This document shows positions 9,546 to 21,817 of a stretch of 64,000 nt of DNA, one piece after another. The stretch lies in assembly GCA_051294375.1 (NCBI GenBank), contig CM119266.1, positions 11,217,212 through 11,281,211 of the forward strand. The letters run 5' to 3'. Under the pieces are notes generated by a model. That model made no database searches. It worked only from the letters and a program-made list of their open reading frames with translations, and was not told the origin of the DNA. The DNA is from Paraspadella gotoi (taxonomy: Eukaryota; Chaetognatha). How positions within the stretch are numbered: position 1 is the stretch's first letter; every line of letters starts with the position of its first letter. Position numbers and translations under genes: made by a program.

Positions 9546-9761
9546 TTAACGAGATCCTTTCGGCCAACAACAACCGAGACTTTCAAAGAAACTATTTTGT
9601 AATAAACTATTCTCATACGTGAATGCTAGTTTCACTAGAGAAATCTTTAAAAAAGAGGCAGTTGAAATTTTTTCTTTGCTAAACGACCTTTTAATTCTTT
9701 TATCCCAATCTGGTGTATAGCTTACAGTTCTCACTGTAAATTTAATTTGATTACCATTCAT
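9546..9761 (-). CDS. Small open frame kept in three copies, possible exon
   Basis: ATG at 9761 opens a 71-codon frame that begins MNGNQIKFTVRTVSYTPDWD and continues KRIKRSFSKEKISTASFLK. The first 40 or so residues are identical in copy 2 (13469-13242). After an AAAAA-type run the copies shift frame. The composition is reasonable for coding, but no family is recognised. It could be a single exon or a fragment of an old mobile element. Confidence 0.35.
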   Translation of the reverse strand: MNGNQIKFTVRTVSYTPDWDKRIKRSFSKEKISTASFLKISLVKLAFTYENSLLQNSFFESLGCCWPKGSR

Positions 9762-10234
9762 TGTTTTACGAGGCAGCTTACATAAATAGGTTAATAATTG
9801 CCATATATTTTTCTCTTCGCCATTTTATATGAATAATGATGTGTGAATCTGGGGCAAAGGAAAAATACATGTCAATTAAAAAAAAACTGTTTATGTATTT
9901 ACGGTTCAACAAACAGCGGTTAGATAGACAATTTCGTTTAAAAATAGAGAAAATATCAATAAAAAAAGAAAACTTTAATTACAGGAAGAGCGGTGAAGCG
10001 ATTTCTCCCTAATTTTCCGCCCAAGGTTCACAAGAAGATCGGAACACCGAATTAACCGAGAAAAATAACCTATATGCAAATTGGACAAGAAAAAAAAAGA
10101 GACCATCTGTTCATTAATAAAAGAAATGTCACTTTGGGCGTAATTTATTTTTCTTTTAGTTTTGAGATGGAAGGTGTGAGAAACACCGAACGAGGAGACA
10201 GATATTCTAACCCTCGATCGAGAAAGGGGGGAGG

Positions 10235-10237
<3 letters not shown>

Positions 10238-10326
<89 letters not shown>
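10238..10326. repeat. GA microsatellite in D1
   Basis: Uninterrupted GA run. The matching places in D2 (13950-14150) and D3 (18625-18820) are longer and contain a unique stretch ending in ACGCGTCGCTGTCG that D1 lacks, so D1 is collapsed here. Confidence 0.9.
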
Positions 10327-10329
<3 letters not shown>

Positions 10330-10599
10330 CGACAATTTTCTATCATTAAAATAATATATTCGCTTTTTTCAAAATTTAAAAATATTCCGAAAATTCATGT
10401 CATCGAGACCAAGAAACTCGTGAAGGTTTTTTTTTTTTTATTCACTTCGACTCAGAAAAACTGAATTCGTTAACGAAGAAAAAAAAAATTTCATTATTTT
10501 CGGATTTTCCTTTTTTCTTTAATTTTTTTAAGGAATTGAAACTCGTTAAAGTTTCGTCACTAACCCGAAGAAAAAAAAATCCATTTCTTCGAAAAATTT

Positions 10600-10709
10600 T
10601 CAGAGGCCATTATGTCTCGTCATACTTTTTCCTTTTTTTTCTTTTTTGTTCTTTTTCTTTCGTTTTCTTTTCCGCGACCTTTTCGTTGTCGCCGATTTAA
10701 GTGAAGCAT

Positions 10710-10770
<61 letters not shown>

Positions 10771-10806
10771 AATTGAGCCAAACAAGTCAATGCGCAGTCG
10801 CGCCAT
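10600..10806 (-). CDS. Possible small basic protein with a triplet-repeat tract
   Basis: ATG at 10806, in an AAAATGGCGCG context, encodes MARLRIDLFGSIS, then a GTC/CGA repeat read as poly-Thr in copy 1. It continues NASLKSATTKRSRKRKRKK, a nuclear-localisation-like basic tail. In copies 2 and 3 the repeat length differs and other frames follow (for example EMLHLIGDNEKVAEKK). The first 13 residues are kept in copies 1 and 2, so the start may be real, but the downstream frame is uncertain. Confidence 0.35.
10704..10770. repeat. GTC trinucleotide repeat in D1
   Basis: About 22 GTC units; shorter and interrupted in D2 (14797-14848) and D3 (19469-19520). Confidence 0.95.
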
Positions 10807-10916
10807 TTTAGCCGGCCTCGTCCGCTTCAGGTCTCCACTCGTCTTATGAAATTGGTACTTCCAATATAAAAATTATCCATTCAATTACCAAATAAGCTAT
10901 CTTGCCCCTGACTTCG

Positions 10917-10968
10917 TTTCTTTGTTTCTTTATTTCTTTCTTTGTTTTTTTGTTTCTTTGTTTCTTTG

Positions 10969-11045
<77 letters not shown>
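10917..11045. repeat. TTTC/TTTG tetranucleotide repeat in D1
   Basis: TTTC units with TTTG variants at the left. Shorter in D2 and D3. Confidence 0.93.
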
Positions 11046-11122
11046 ATTTTTTTCATTTTTCTCTCTATTTCATGTTTTTTTCCCTTTCTGTTAAAAAGAT
11101 AATAAATTGACGAAAAATCCTA

Positions 11123-11328
11123 ATGTCATCACTTTATCCTCGGACGCCGTCATTGTCATCATTGTTGTCAGTACTGTCACCCGACCGTTGGTGTCAACAT
11201 TGGCTCGGATTTGAAGAATCAGAATTCGAGAGGAAAAGTGAGAAAACAAAATGCGCGAAGGTCGGTTCGTTGACCGCCTTCGATCTTTGGTTGAGTGAGA
11301 GAGGAGAGAAGAGAGGGAGAGAGAGAGA

Positions 11329-11397
<69 letters not shown>

Positions 11398-11440
11398 GTC
11401 AGAAGAAAGACTTATATTCGAAGAAAACGAGAGAGAATAA
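11123..11440 (+). CDS. Open frame running through a GA microsatellite (Arg-Glu dipeptides)
   Basis: The frame encodes SPDRWCQHWLGFEESEFERK and KSEKTKCAKVGSLTAFDLWL, then about 18 Arg-Glu pairs from the GA repeat, then CQSEERLIFEENERE and a stop. The non-repeat part looks coding. Copies 2 and 3 keep KSEKTKCAKVGSLT with shifts on either side. A real exon with an RE tract, as in some RNA-processing proteins, is possible; chance openness of GA repeats is the alternative. Confidence 0.33.
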
Positions 11441-11835
11441 TTGCATAAATTTTCCTTTTTTTTTCTCGTCTGATTCGGAAAAAACAAGAAAAAAAAACAC
11501 ACACACACAAAAAAAAAAAAAAACCAAATAGGAAAACGACGAAAAACAATGACGAAAATTAGAAACACTTTTCACGACGTTGATGCTTTTAATTTTCATT
11601 CGGAAGTAAAATCCGTTGTCGACTTAGTCTCCATTTAGTTGTTAAAAACTCGGCTGGATCGACACCCGAGATCGAGGCGAGGGAGTGTCGATGTCTGCAT
11701 AAAATGCGAACAGAAAAGATTCGATTCCGTTTTGACGATTATTTTATTCGCGCATCGATCGAAGCCTCTTTTTTGTCGTCGAAAAGAAAATATACTGATT
11801 CGTCCCTCGTCTTCTCTCTCTCTCTCTCTCTCTCT

Positions 11836-11860
11836 NNNNNNNNNNNNNNNNNNNNNNNNN
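11836..11860. other. Assembly gap, exactly 25 N
   Basis: Separates D1 from D2. The right flank, catgagaataacaaaac, is repeated after the gap at 16507-16531. Confidence 0.98.
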
Positions 11861-13033
11861 CATGAGAATAACAAAACTAAATAAAAACCCGATAACGTAT
11901 GAAGAGACTCGGCCCTCTTATTTGAAATTGCAGAGTTTCCGCAATGATTTGCATACTTGAATCTTCTTTTCCCCATTTTGCATTTTACAATCATCTCCGC
12001 CTCCTTCGATTCCTTTTAGTTCTGGCGGCAATCGCTGGCGTCGCCTCTGTCGAAGGGCGACGACGACGACGACAACGATGAGGTACGACTTCGCCGGTGA
12101 AGAAGATTAAGTTGCAGACGATGACGACGACGATGAAAGACGACGATGTCTGCGTCAATGATGGACGAGGAGAGAACGACAAAGGCTGATGACGACGGCA
12201 CGCGATGCCGACAACAATGAGGACGACGACAACGACATAGGCCGACGAAAATACCGGAAACAAAGCCAACGATTATGTTCACAATCACGGGAGATAAAGA
12301 AAAGTAATGCGGGAAAATACGCAAGACATAGACAAAGACGACGACGACAATCGACGAGTCAATTCTTAAATTCTTTAAAAAAGAAAGAAAATGCCTTAAT
12401 ACGTTCGCAACTAGACGACAATGTTTACGGCGATAAATACCGTTATTATTCAGATTTTCAAGGAACAAACGCGGTACAACTTTGTCTCGCTTCTCGAAAG
12501 ATATGTCATCTTTTAACTTAACGTTTGCCAATCGGATGTCACTTAAAAACTCACTGCTTTTCTGATAAAGATTAAAAAAAAAAACTTTAACAGTGATCAA
12601 AACCTGTCGATGACATCAACACCTTCATGTCATTTATTATTTTTTCATAACGTTTGCCTTTTTTAAAAAATAAAACTTCTCCCGATGCATTGTTTTTTAT
12701 ATTGTTATTGCTACTGGACAGTTTTAGTTGTTTTTCTCACTTCTAAGTTTATTCGAAACGAATTTCTCCTATCCGTATTTCGCTCTTTATTTTGTTCTTT
12801 ATTCCGTTCCTCAATTCGTTCTCTGTTCTCACTCTCCGCCGCGACTAAGTCCTCGCTAAGTCTCAGTCACGTACCTCCGTTTCCCTCATTAGCGGAAAAG
12901 AAAAAAAAAAATGGAGAAAAAAAACCCAAAAATAATAAAAGGGAATATATTGAGAAGGAAGGAGATTTGGAGAAACGACTAATAAGATTAGGAAGACCTT
13001 GCCGACGACTTTTTATACTTTCTTTTTCCCGAG

Positions 13034-13106
<73 letters not shown>

Positions 13107-13986
13107 ATCGCCGTTTAAACTATATATAAAGCGACGCCCGAGTAATCAAATTGAGAATAGTAAAGACTCCTTATAATTCGTATTGCGAGTTGACAGCGTC
13201 GCACATTAGTACATCTTGAGAATGTAATATATGTCATCGCTCTAATTATAATTAACGAGATCTTTCGGCCAACAACAACCGAGACTTTCAAAGAAACTAT
13301 TTTGTAATAAAACTATTCTCCATACGTGAATGCTAGTTTCACTAGAGAAATCTTTTAAAAAAGAGGCAGTTGAAATTTTTTCTTTGCTAAACGACCTTTT
13401 AATTCTTTTATCCCAATCTGGTGTATAGCTTACAGTTCTCACTGTAAATTTAATTTGATTACCATTCATTGTTTTACGAGGCAGCTTACATAAATAGGTT
13501 AATAATTGCCATATATTTTTCTCTTCGCCATTTTATATGAATAATGATGTGTGAATCTGGCGGCAAAGGAAAAAATACATGTCAATTAAAAAAAAAACTG
13601 TTTATGTATTTACGGTTCAACAAACAGCGGTTAGATAGACAATTTTTTAAAAATAGAGAAAAATATCAATAAAAAAAGAAAACTTTAATTACAGGAGAGC
13701 GGTGAAGCGATTTTCTCCCTAATTTTCCGCCCAAGGTTCACAAGAAGATCGGAACACCGAATTAACCGAGAAAAATAAACCTATATGCAAATTGGACAAG
13801 AAAAAAAAAAGAGACCCATCTGTTCATTAATAAAAGAAATGTCACTTTGGGCGTAATTTTTTTTTCTTTTAGTTTTGAGATGGAAGGTGTGAGAAACACC
13901 GAACGAGGAGAACAGATATTCTAAACCCTCGATCTGAAGGGAGAGGGAGGGAGAAGAGAGAGAGAGAGAGAGACGAGAGACGGAGA

Positions 13987-14080
<94 letters not shown>

Positions 14081-14114
14081 CAGGAGAGAGAGAGAGAGAG
14101 AGAAGAGAGAGAGA

Positions 14115-14153
<39 letters not shown>

Positions 14154-14322
14154 CTTCGATCCTCATCAAGCACGCGTCGCTGTCGATAATTTTCATTTTT
14201 CGCGTCGCCAATTTTGACGCGCATTCCTTTTTTTTTTTTTTTGAGAGCATGGATAATCGAAAGCGTTTTCGCTCGATAAACGATGAAGTTCGTTGTCAAA
14301 TTGTGAGAGGAACCGATAGAGG

Positions 14323-14411
<89 letters not shown>

Positions 14412-15059
14412 AAACGACAATTTCTATCATTAAAATAATATATTCGCTTTTTTCAAAATTTAAAAATATCCGAAAATTCATGTCATCGAGACCAAGAAAC
14501 TCGTGAAGGTTTTTTTTTTTTTATTCACTTCGACTCAGAAAAACTGAAATTCGTTAAACGAAGAAAAAAAAAATTTCATTATTTTCGGATTTTCCTTTTT
14601 TCTTTAATTTTTTTAAGGAATGAAACTCGTTAAAGTTTCGTCACTAACCCGAAGAAAAAAAAATCCATTTCTTCGAAAAATTTTCAGAGGCCATTATGTC
14701 TCGTCATACTTTTTCTTTTTTTTTCTTTTTGTTTCTTTTTCTTTCGTTTTCTTTTCCGCGACCTTTTCGTTGTCGCCGATTAAGTGAAGCATTTCGTCGT
14801 CGTCGTCGTCCGTCGTCTGTCGTCGTCGTCGTCGTTCGTCGTTCGTCGAAATTGAGCCAAACAAGTCAATGCGCAGTCGCGCCATTTTAGCCGGCCTCGT
14901 ACCGCTTCAGGTCTCCACTCGTCTTATGAAATTGGTACTTTCCAATATAAAAATTATCCATTCAATTACCAAATAAGCTATCTTGCCCTGACTTTCGTTT
15001 CTTTGTTTTCTTTATTCTTTCTTTGTTTTTTTGTTTCTTTGTTTCTTTGTTTTCTTCTG

Positions 15060-15091
<32 letters not shown>

Positions 15092-15398
15092 TTCTTCTTT
15101 CTTTCTTTCTATTTTTTTCATTTTTCTCTCTATTTCATGTTTTTTTCCCTTTCTGTTAAAAAGATAATAAAAATTGACGAAAAATCCTAATGTCAATCAC
15201 TTTATCCTCGGACGCCGGTCATTGTCATCATTGTTGTCAGTACTGTCACCCGACCGTTGGTGTCAACATGGCTCGGATTTGAAGAATCAGAATTCGCAGA
15301 GGAAAAGTGAGAAAACAAAATGCGCGAAGGTCGGTTCGTTGACCGACCTTCGATCTTTGGTTGAGTGAGAGAGGAGAGAAGAGAGGGAGAGAGAGAGA

Positions 15399-15467
<69 letters not shown>

Positions 15468-15881
15468 GTCAGAAAGAAAGACTATATTCGAAGAAAACGA
15501 GAGGATAATTGCATAAATTTTCCTTTTTTTTTCTCGTCTGATTCGAAAAACAAGAAAAAAAAACACACACACACAAAAAAAAAAAAAAACCAAATAGGAA
15601 ACGACGAAAAACAATGACGAAAATTGAAACACTTTTCACGACGTTGATGCTTTTAATTTTCATTCGGAAGTAAAATCCGTTTGTCGACTTAGTCTCCATT
15701 TAGTTGTTAAAAACTCGGCTGGATCGACACCCGAGATCGAGGCGAGGGAGGGTCGATTGTCTGCATAAAATTGCGAACAGAAAAAGATTCGATTCCGTTT
15801 GACGATTATTTTTTATTCGCGCATCGATCGAAGCCTCTTTTTTGTCGTCGAAAAAGAAAAATATAACTGATTCGTCCCTCG

Positions 15882-15919
<38 letters not shown>

Positions 15920-15923
15920 TCTT

Positions 15924-15962
<39 letters not shown>

Positions 15963-16506
15963 CTTCTCTCTCTCTCTCTCTCTCTCTCTCGCATAATATT
16001 TGTTTCTTTTTTATTCTTGTTTTTTTGTAATTTTTTTCTTTCTCTCTCTCTCTATTCTTTCGCCGTCGTGAAAACTTATTGAGAAAAAAAAAGAACGGAA
16101 AAATTGAAATAATTGAGTGAATAAACTGAGAGAAGAGAAAATAAATTTAAAAAAAAAAAGAAATTTAAAAAATAAAGAAAGAAACTGGGAGCCCAAAACG
16201 ATGAAAACGGGTCGGCTCAGCTCGAGGAGTCAAATCCGGGAATTGAATCGAAATTTAATAAAAGCGGGGAATTATTGCTGGGCTTTTGGTTTTGATTGTT
16301 TAGATGATTTTATAGGACACGTTGTGCTCTTGACATTCTTCGAAAGTCCCGGATATATTTTTATAGTCTTCTCAGAAATATAGAGACTCATTGAAGAATG
16401 ACTCATGAAAATATTTAAGATAAACATTTTACTGGTCTAAATAAAATTAGATTAAGATTTTAGGAGAGAGCCGCTTAGTCTGAGGTCTGAGGCCCTTAAT
16501 CTGTTT
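11861..16506. repeat. Segment D, copy 2
   Basis: Same order of blocks as copy 1, with many one-base insertions, plus a right-hand extension from about 15900 to 16506 shared with copy 3. It contains the equivalents of the small frames listed for copy 1, mostly frame-shifted. Confidence 0.88.
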
Positions 16507-16531
16507 NNNNNNNNNNNNNNNNNNNNNNNNN
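16507..16531. other. Assembly gap, exactly 25 N
   Basis: Separates D2 from D3. The left flank, gaggcccttaatctgttt, recurs at about 21162-21179 at the end of D3. Confidence 0.98.
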
Positions 16532-17702
16532 CATGAGAATAACAAAACTAAATAAAACCCGATAACGTATGAGAGACTCGGCCCTCTTATTTGAAATGCA
16601 GAGTTCCGCAATGATTTGCATACTTGAATCTTCTTTTCCCCATTTGCATTTTACAATCATCTCCGCCTCCCTTCGATTCCTTTTAGTTCTGGCGGCAATC
16701 GCTGGCGTCGCCTCTGTCGAAGGCGACGACGACGACGACAACGATGAGGTACGACTTCGCCGGTGAAGAAGATTAAGTTGCAGACGATGACGACGACGAT
16801 CGAAAAGACGACGATGTCTGCGTCAATGATGGACGCAGGAGAGAACGACAAAGGCTGATGACGACGGCCACGCGATGCCGACACAATGAGGACGACGACA
16901 ACGACATAGGCCGACAAATACCGGAGAACAAAGCCAACGATTATGTTCACAATCACGGGAGATAAAGAAAAGTAATGCGGGAAAATACGCAAGACATAGA
17001 CAAAGACGACGACGACAATCGACGAGTCAATTCTTAAATTCTTAAAAAAGAAAGAAAATGCTAATACGTTCGCAACTAGACGACAATGTTTACGGCGATA
17101 AATACCGTTATTATTCAGATTTTCAAGGAACAAACGCGAGTACAACTTTGTCTCGCTTCTCGAAAGATATGTCATCTTTTAACTTAACGTTTGCCAATCG
17201 GATGTCACTTTAAAAACTCACTGCTTTTCTGATAAAGATTAAAAAAAAAAACTTTAACAGTGATCAAAACCTGTCGATGACATCCAACACCTTCATGTCA
17301 TTTATTATTTTTTCATAACGTTTGCCTTTTTTAAAAATAAAACCTTCTCCCGATGCATTGTTTTTTTATATTGTTATTGCTACTGGACAGTTTTTAGTTG
17401 TTTTTCTCACTTCTAAGTTATATCGAAACGAATTTCTCCTATCCGTATTTTCGCTCTTTATTTTGTTCTTTATTTCCGTTCCTCAATTCGTTCTCTGTTC
17501 TCACTCTCCGCCGCGACTAAGTCCTCGCTAAGTCTCAGTCACGTACCTCCGTTTTCCCTCATTAGCGGAAAAGAAAAAAGAAAAATGGAGAAAAAAAACC
17601 CAAAAAATAATAAAAGGAATATATTGAGAAGGAAGGGATTTGAGAAACGACTAATAAGATTAGGAAGACTTGCCGACGACTTTTTATACTTTCTTTTTCC
17701 CG

Positions 17703-17777
<75 letters not shown>

Positions 17778-18680
17778 ATCGCCGTTTAAACTATATATAA
17801 AGCGACGCCCGAGTAATCAAATTGAGAATAGTAAAGACTCCTTATAATTCGTATTGCGAGTTGACAGCGTCGCACATTAGTTACCATCTTGAGAATGTAA
17901 TATATGTCATCGCTCTAATTATAATTAACGAGATCTCTTTCGGCCAACAACAACCGAGACTTTCAAAGAAACTATTTTGTAATAAAACTATTCTCCATAC
18001 GTGAATGCTAGTTTCACTAGAGAAATCTTTTAAAAAAGAGGCAGTTGAAATTTTTTCTTTGCTAAAACGACCTTTTAATTCTTTTATCCCAATCTGGTGT
18101 ATAGCTTACAGTTCTCACTGTAAATTTAATTTGATTACCATTCATTGTTTTACGAGGCAGCTTACATAAAATAGGTTAATAATTGCCATATATTTTTCTC
18201 TTCGCCATTTTATATGAATAATGATGTGTGAATCTGGGGCAAAGGAAAAAATACATTGTCAATTAAAAAAAAAACTGTTTATGTATTTACGGTTCAACAA
18301 ACAGCGGTTAGATAGACAATTTTCTTAAAAATAGAGAAAAATATCAATAAAAAAAGAAAACTTTAATTACAGGAGAGCGGTGAAGCGATTTCTCCCTAAT
18401 TTTCTCGCCCAAGGTTCACAAGAAGATCGGAACACCGAATTAACCGAGAAAAATAACCTATATGCAAATTGGACAAGAAAAAAAAAAGAGACCCATCTGT
18501 TCATTAATAAAAGAAATGTCACTTTGGGCGTAATTTATTTTTTCTTTTAGTTTTGAGATGGAAGGTGTGAGAAACACCGAAGAGGAGAACAGATATTCTA
18601 AACCCTCGATCCAGAAGGGAGAGGGGGAGGAGAGAGAGAGAGAGAGAGAGAGAGACGAGAGAGAGAGAGAGAGAGGAGAG

Positions 18681-18722
<42 letters not shown>

Positions 18723-18794
18723 AGCAGAAAGAGAGAGAGAGAGAGAGAGAGAGAGCAGGAGGAGAGAGAGAGAGAGAAGAGAGAGATGAGAGGA

Positions 18795-18826
<32 letters not shown>

Positions 18827-18990
18827 CTTCGATCCTCATCAAGCACGCGTCGCTGTCGATAATTTTCATTTTTCGCGTCGCCAATTTTGACGCGCATTCC
18901 TTTTTTTTTTTTTTTGAGAGCATGGATAATCCGAAAGCGTTTTCCGCTCGATAAACCGATGAAGTTCGTTGTCAAATTGTGAGAGGAACC

Positions 18991-19087
<97 letters not shown>

Positions 19088-19483
19088 AAACGACAATTTC
19101 TATCATTAAAATAATATATTCGCTTTTTTCAAAATTTAAAAATATCCGAAAATTCATGTCATCGAGACCAAGAAACTCGTGAAGGTTTTTTTTTTTTTAT
19201 TCACTTCGACTCAGAAAAAACTGAATTCGTTAACGAAGAAAAAAAAAATTTCATTATTTTCGGATTTTCCTTTTTTCTTTAATTTTTTTAAGGAATTGAA
19301 ACTCGTTAAAGTTTCGTCACTAACCCAAGAAAAAAAAATCCATTTTCTTCGAAAAATTTTCAGAGGCCATTATGTCTCGTCATACTTTTTCTTTTTTTTT
19401 CTTTTTGTTTCTTTTTCTTTCGTTTTCTTTTCCGCGACCTTTTCGTTGTCGCCGATTAATGAAGCATTCGTCGTCGTCGTCGT

Positions 19484-19520
<37 letters not shown>

Positions 19521-19731
19521 AATTGAGCCAAACAAGTCAATGCGCAGTCGCGCCATTTTAGCCGGCCTCGTACCGCTTCAGGTCTCCACTCGTCTTATGA
19601 AATTGGTACTTTCCAATATAAAAATTATCCATTCAATTACCAAATAAGCTTATCTTGCCCTGACTTTCGTTTTTTGTTTCTTTATTCTTTCTTTGTTTTT
19701 TTGTTTCTTTGTTTCTTTGTTTTTCTTTCTG

Positions 19732-19770
<39 letters not shown>

Positions 19771-20074
19771 TTTCTTTCTTTCTATTTTTTTCATTTTTCT
19801 CTCTATTTCATGTTTTTTTCCCTTTCTGTTAAAAAGATAATAAAAATTGACGAAAAATCCTAATGTCAATCACTTTATCCTCGGACGCCGGTCATTGTCA
19901 TCATTGTTGTCGTACTGTCACCCGACCGTTGGTGTCAACTATGGCTCGGATTTGAAGAATCAGAATTCGCAGAGGAAAAGTGAGAAAACAAAATGCGCGA
20001 AGGTCGGTTCGTTGACCGCCTTCGATCTTTGGTTGAGTGAGAGAGAGAGAGAGAGAGGGAGAGAGAGAGAGAGA

Positions 20075-20109
<35 letters not shown>

Positions 20110-20587
20110 GAGAGAGAGAGAGAGAAGAGAGAGAGATGCCAGTCAGAAGAAAGACTATATTCGAAGAAAACGAAGGATAATTGCATAAATTTTCCTTTTT
20201 TTTTCTCGTCTGATTCGGAAAAAACAAGAAAAAAAAACACACACACACAAAAAAAAAAAAAAACCAAATAGGAAACGACGAAAAACAATGACGAAAATTG
20301 AAACAACTTTTCACGACGTTGATGCTTTTAATTTTCATTCGGAAGTAAAATCCGTTGTCGACTTAGTCTCCATTTAGTTGTTAAAACTCGGCTGGATCGA
20401 CACCCGAGATCGAGGCGAGGGAGGGTCGATGTCTGCATAAAATGCGAACAGAAAAAGATTCGATTCCGTTTGACGATTATTTTTATTCGCGCATCGATCG
20501 AAGCCTCTTTTTTTGTCGTCGAAAAAGAAAAATATACTGATTCGTCCCTCGTTTCTCTCTCCTCTCTCTCTCTCTCTTCTCTCTCTT

Positions 20588-20626
<39 letters not shown>

Positions 20627-21180
20627 CTTCTCTCTCTCTCTCTCTCTCTCTCTCGCATAAATTTTTTCTTTTTTTTCTTGTTTTTTGTAATATTTTTTCT
20701 TTCTCTCTCTCTCTATTCTTTCGCCGTCGTGAAAACTTATTGAGAAAAAAAAAGAACGGAAAAATTGAAATAATTGAGTGAAATAAACTGAGAGAAGAAG
20801 AAAAATAAATTTATAAAAAAAAAGAAATTTAAAAAAAAATAAAGAAAAGAAACTGGAGCCCAAAATGATTGAAAACGGGTTCGGCTCAGCTCGAGGAGTC
20901 AAATCCGGAATTGAATCGAAATTTAATAAAAGCGGGGAATTATTGCTGGCTTTTGGTTTTGATTGTTTAGATGATTTTATATGGACACGTTGTGCTCTTG
21001 ACATTCTTCGGAAAGTCCCGGATATATTTTTATAGTCTTCTCAGAAATATAGAGACTCATTGAAGAATGACTCATGAAAATATTTAAGATAAACATTTTA
21101 CTGGTCTAAATAAAATTAGATTAAGATTTTTAGGAGAGAGCCGCTTAGGTCTGAGGTCTGGAGGCCCTTAATCTGTTTAG
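16532..21180. repeat. Segment D, copy 3
   Basis: Third copy, colinear with copy 2 and continuous into unique sequence at 21181. The segment from about 16665 to 16766 carries the best reading of the possible signal peptide, LRFLLVLAAIAGVASVEG. Confidence 0.88.
20865..21035. CDS. Segment open on both strands, possible exon, strand unresolved
   Basis: On the plus strand, ATG at 20865 encodes MIENGFGSARGVKSGIESKF and continues to SGELLLAFGFDCLDDFIW and a stop at 21035. On the minus strand the same bases encode MSRAQRVHIKSSKQSK and then NSPLLLNFDSIPDLTPRAEP. Both look protein-like. Copy 2 (about 16200-16383) differs by single inserted bases that break both. One strand is probably a real exon. Confidence 0.35.
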
Positions 21181-21201
21181 GTTCAGACAGATTTTAGAAA
21201 A

Positions 21202-21205
<4 letters not shown>

Positions 21206-21277
<72 letters not shown>

Positions 21278-21290
21278 TCGTCTCTCTCTC
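21206..21290. repeat. CT microsatellite upstream of an exon
   Basis: CT run that ends about 17 bases before the AG acceptor of the exon at 21308. In RNA of the plus strand it would form a very long pyrimidine tract. Confidence 0.93.
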
Positions 21291-21307
21291 ATCTCCGACC
21301 TTACCAG

Positions 21308-21450
21308 TCAGCAGAAGCGTCGTTCGTAAGACGAACTCCGTGCGTACAAATAAGAAAAAAAAAGTCAACTTTGCGATAGAAATGTCAGATTCACCGGAAA
21401 TGTCAACCACTGATTCCGGAATTCAGTTAGACAATGTTGACAAAGTTTAG
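21308..21450 (+). CDS. C-terminal exon with a KVNF (RVxF-type) motif
   Basis: After the acceptor ccttaccag (ending at 21307) the frame reads SRSVVRKTNSVRTNKKKKVN and then FAIEMSDSPEMSTTDSGIQL, ending DNVDKV at TAG 21448-21450. KKVNF fits the RVxF pattern by which many regulatory subunits dock to protein phosphatase 1; that is family knowledge applied by inference. The SDSPEMSTTDSG stretch offers phosphorylation-like sites. Upstream exons were not identified and may lie in the damaged D3 copy. An alternative acceptor a few bases on (gtcag or cagcag) would only trim residues. Confidence 0.58.
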
Positions 21451-21742
21451 TCATCAATTACGAACAGATTGGACGGCTCGTGCTGATTCTTCTGAATCCC
21501 TCAAGGGTAGTGACTAGTGAAATCGTTTTAAGATTTAAAAAATAAGAGATTAAATGTAGAATAGTATACATTTCTTAGAAACAAAAAACTTTTCAAAACA
21601 GAAACATGAAGAAATAAAAATAAGCTAAGTTTCTGAGCTTCGCCCCATTTTCTTCTGGTTGACGGTTGTTTGAGGTGACCTGGAAGAATAATCACATTTA
21701 AAAATTGTAAATTGTACACATTCACGAACACAATCTCACCGT
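21451..21742. other. No gene seen between the KVNF exon and the minus-strand exon
   Basis: AT-rich sequence with probable poly(A)-type signals for the plus-strand gene. A strong minus-strand donor (ACG followed by gtgaga) lies near 21741-21735. Confidence 0.4.
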
Positions 21743-21817
21743 CCGCCGGTGGTCGTTCGCTTCCTCGAATCACACCGCCCTCCCACCAATCGCGCCCTCT
21801 TACATCCGCGCGCCAAT

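Larger units (their letters stand above)
8144..11835. repeat. Segment D, copy 1 (cleanest)
   Basis: First of three copies of one roughly 4.6-kb segment. It starts at the block gagaataacaactaaata and ends in a CT run at a 25-N gap. It holds a possible secreted acidic protein, a possible small minus-strand frame (9546-9761), GTC, GA, CT and TTTC repeats, and a frame through a GA repeat. It lacks the right-hand 0.9 kb found in the other copies. Confidence 0.85.
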
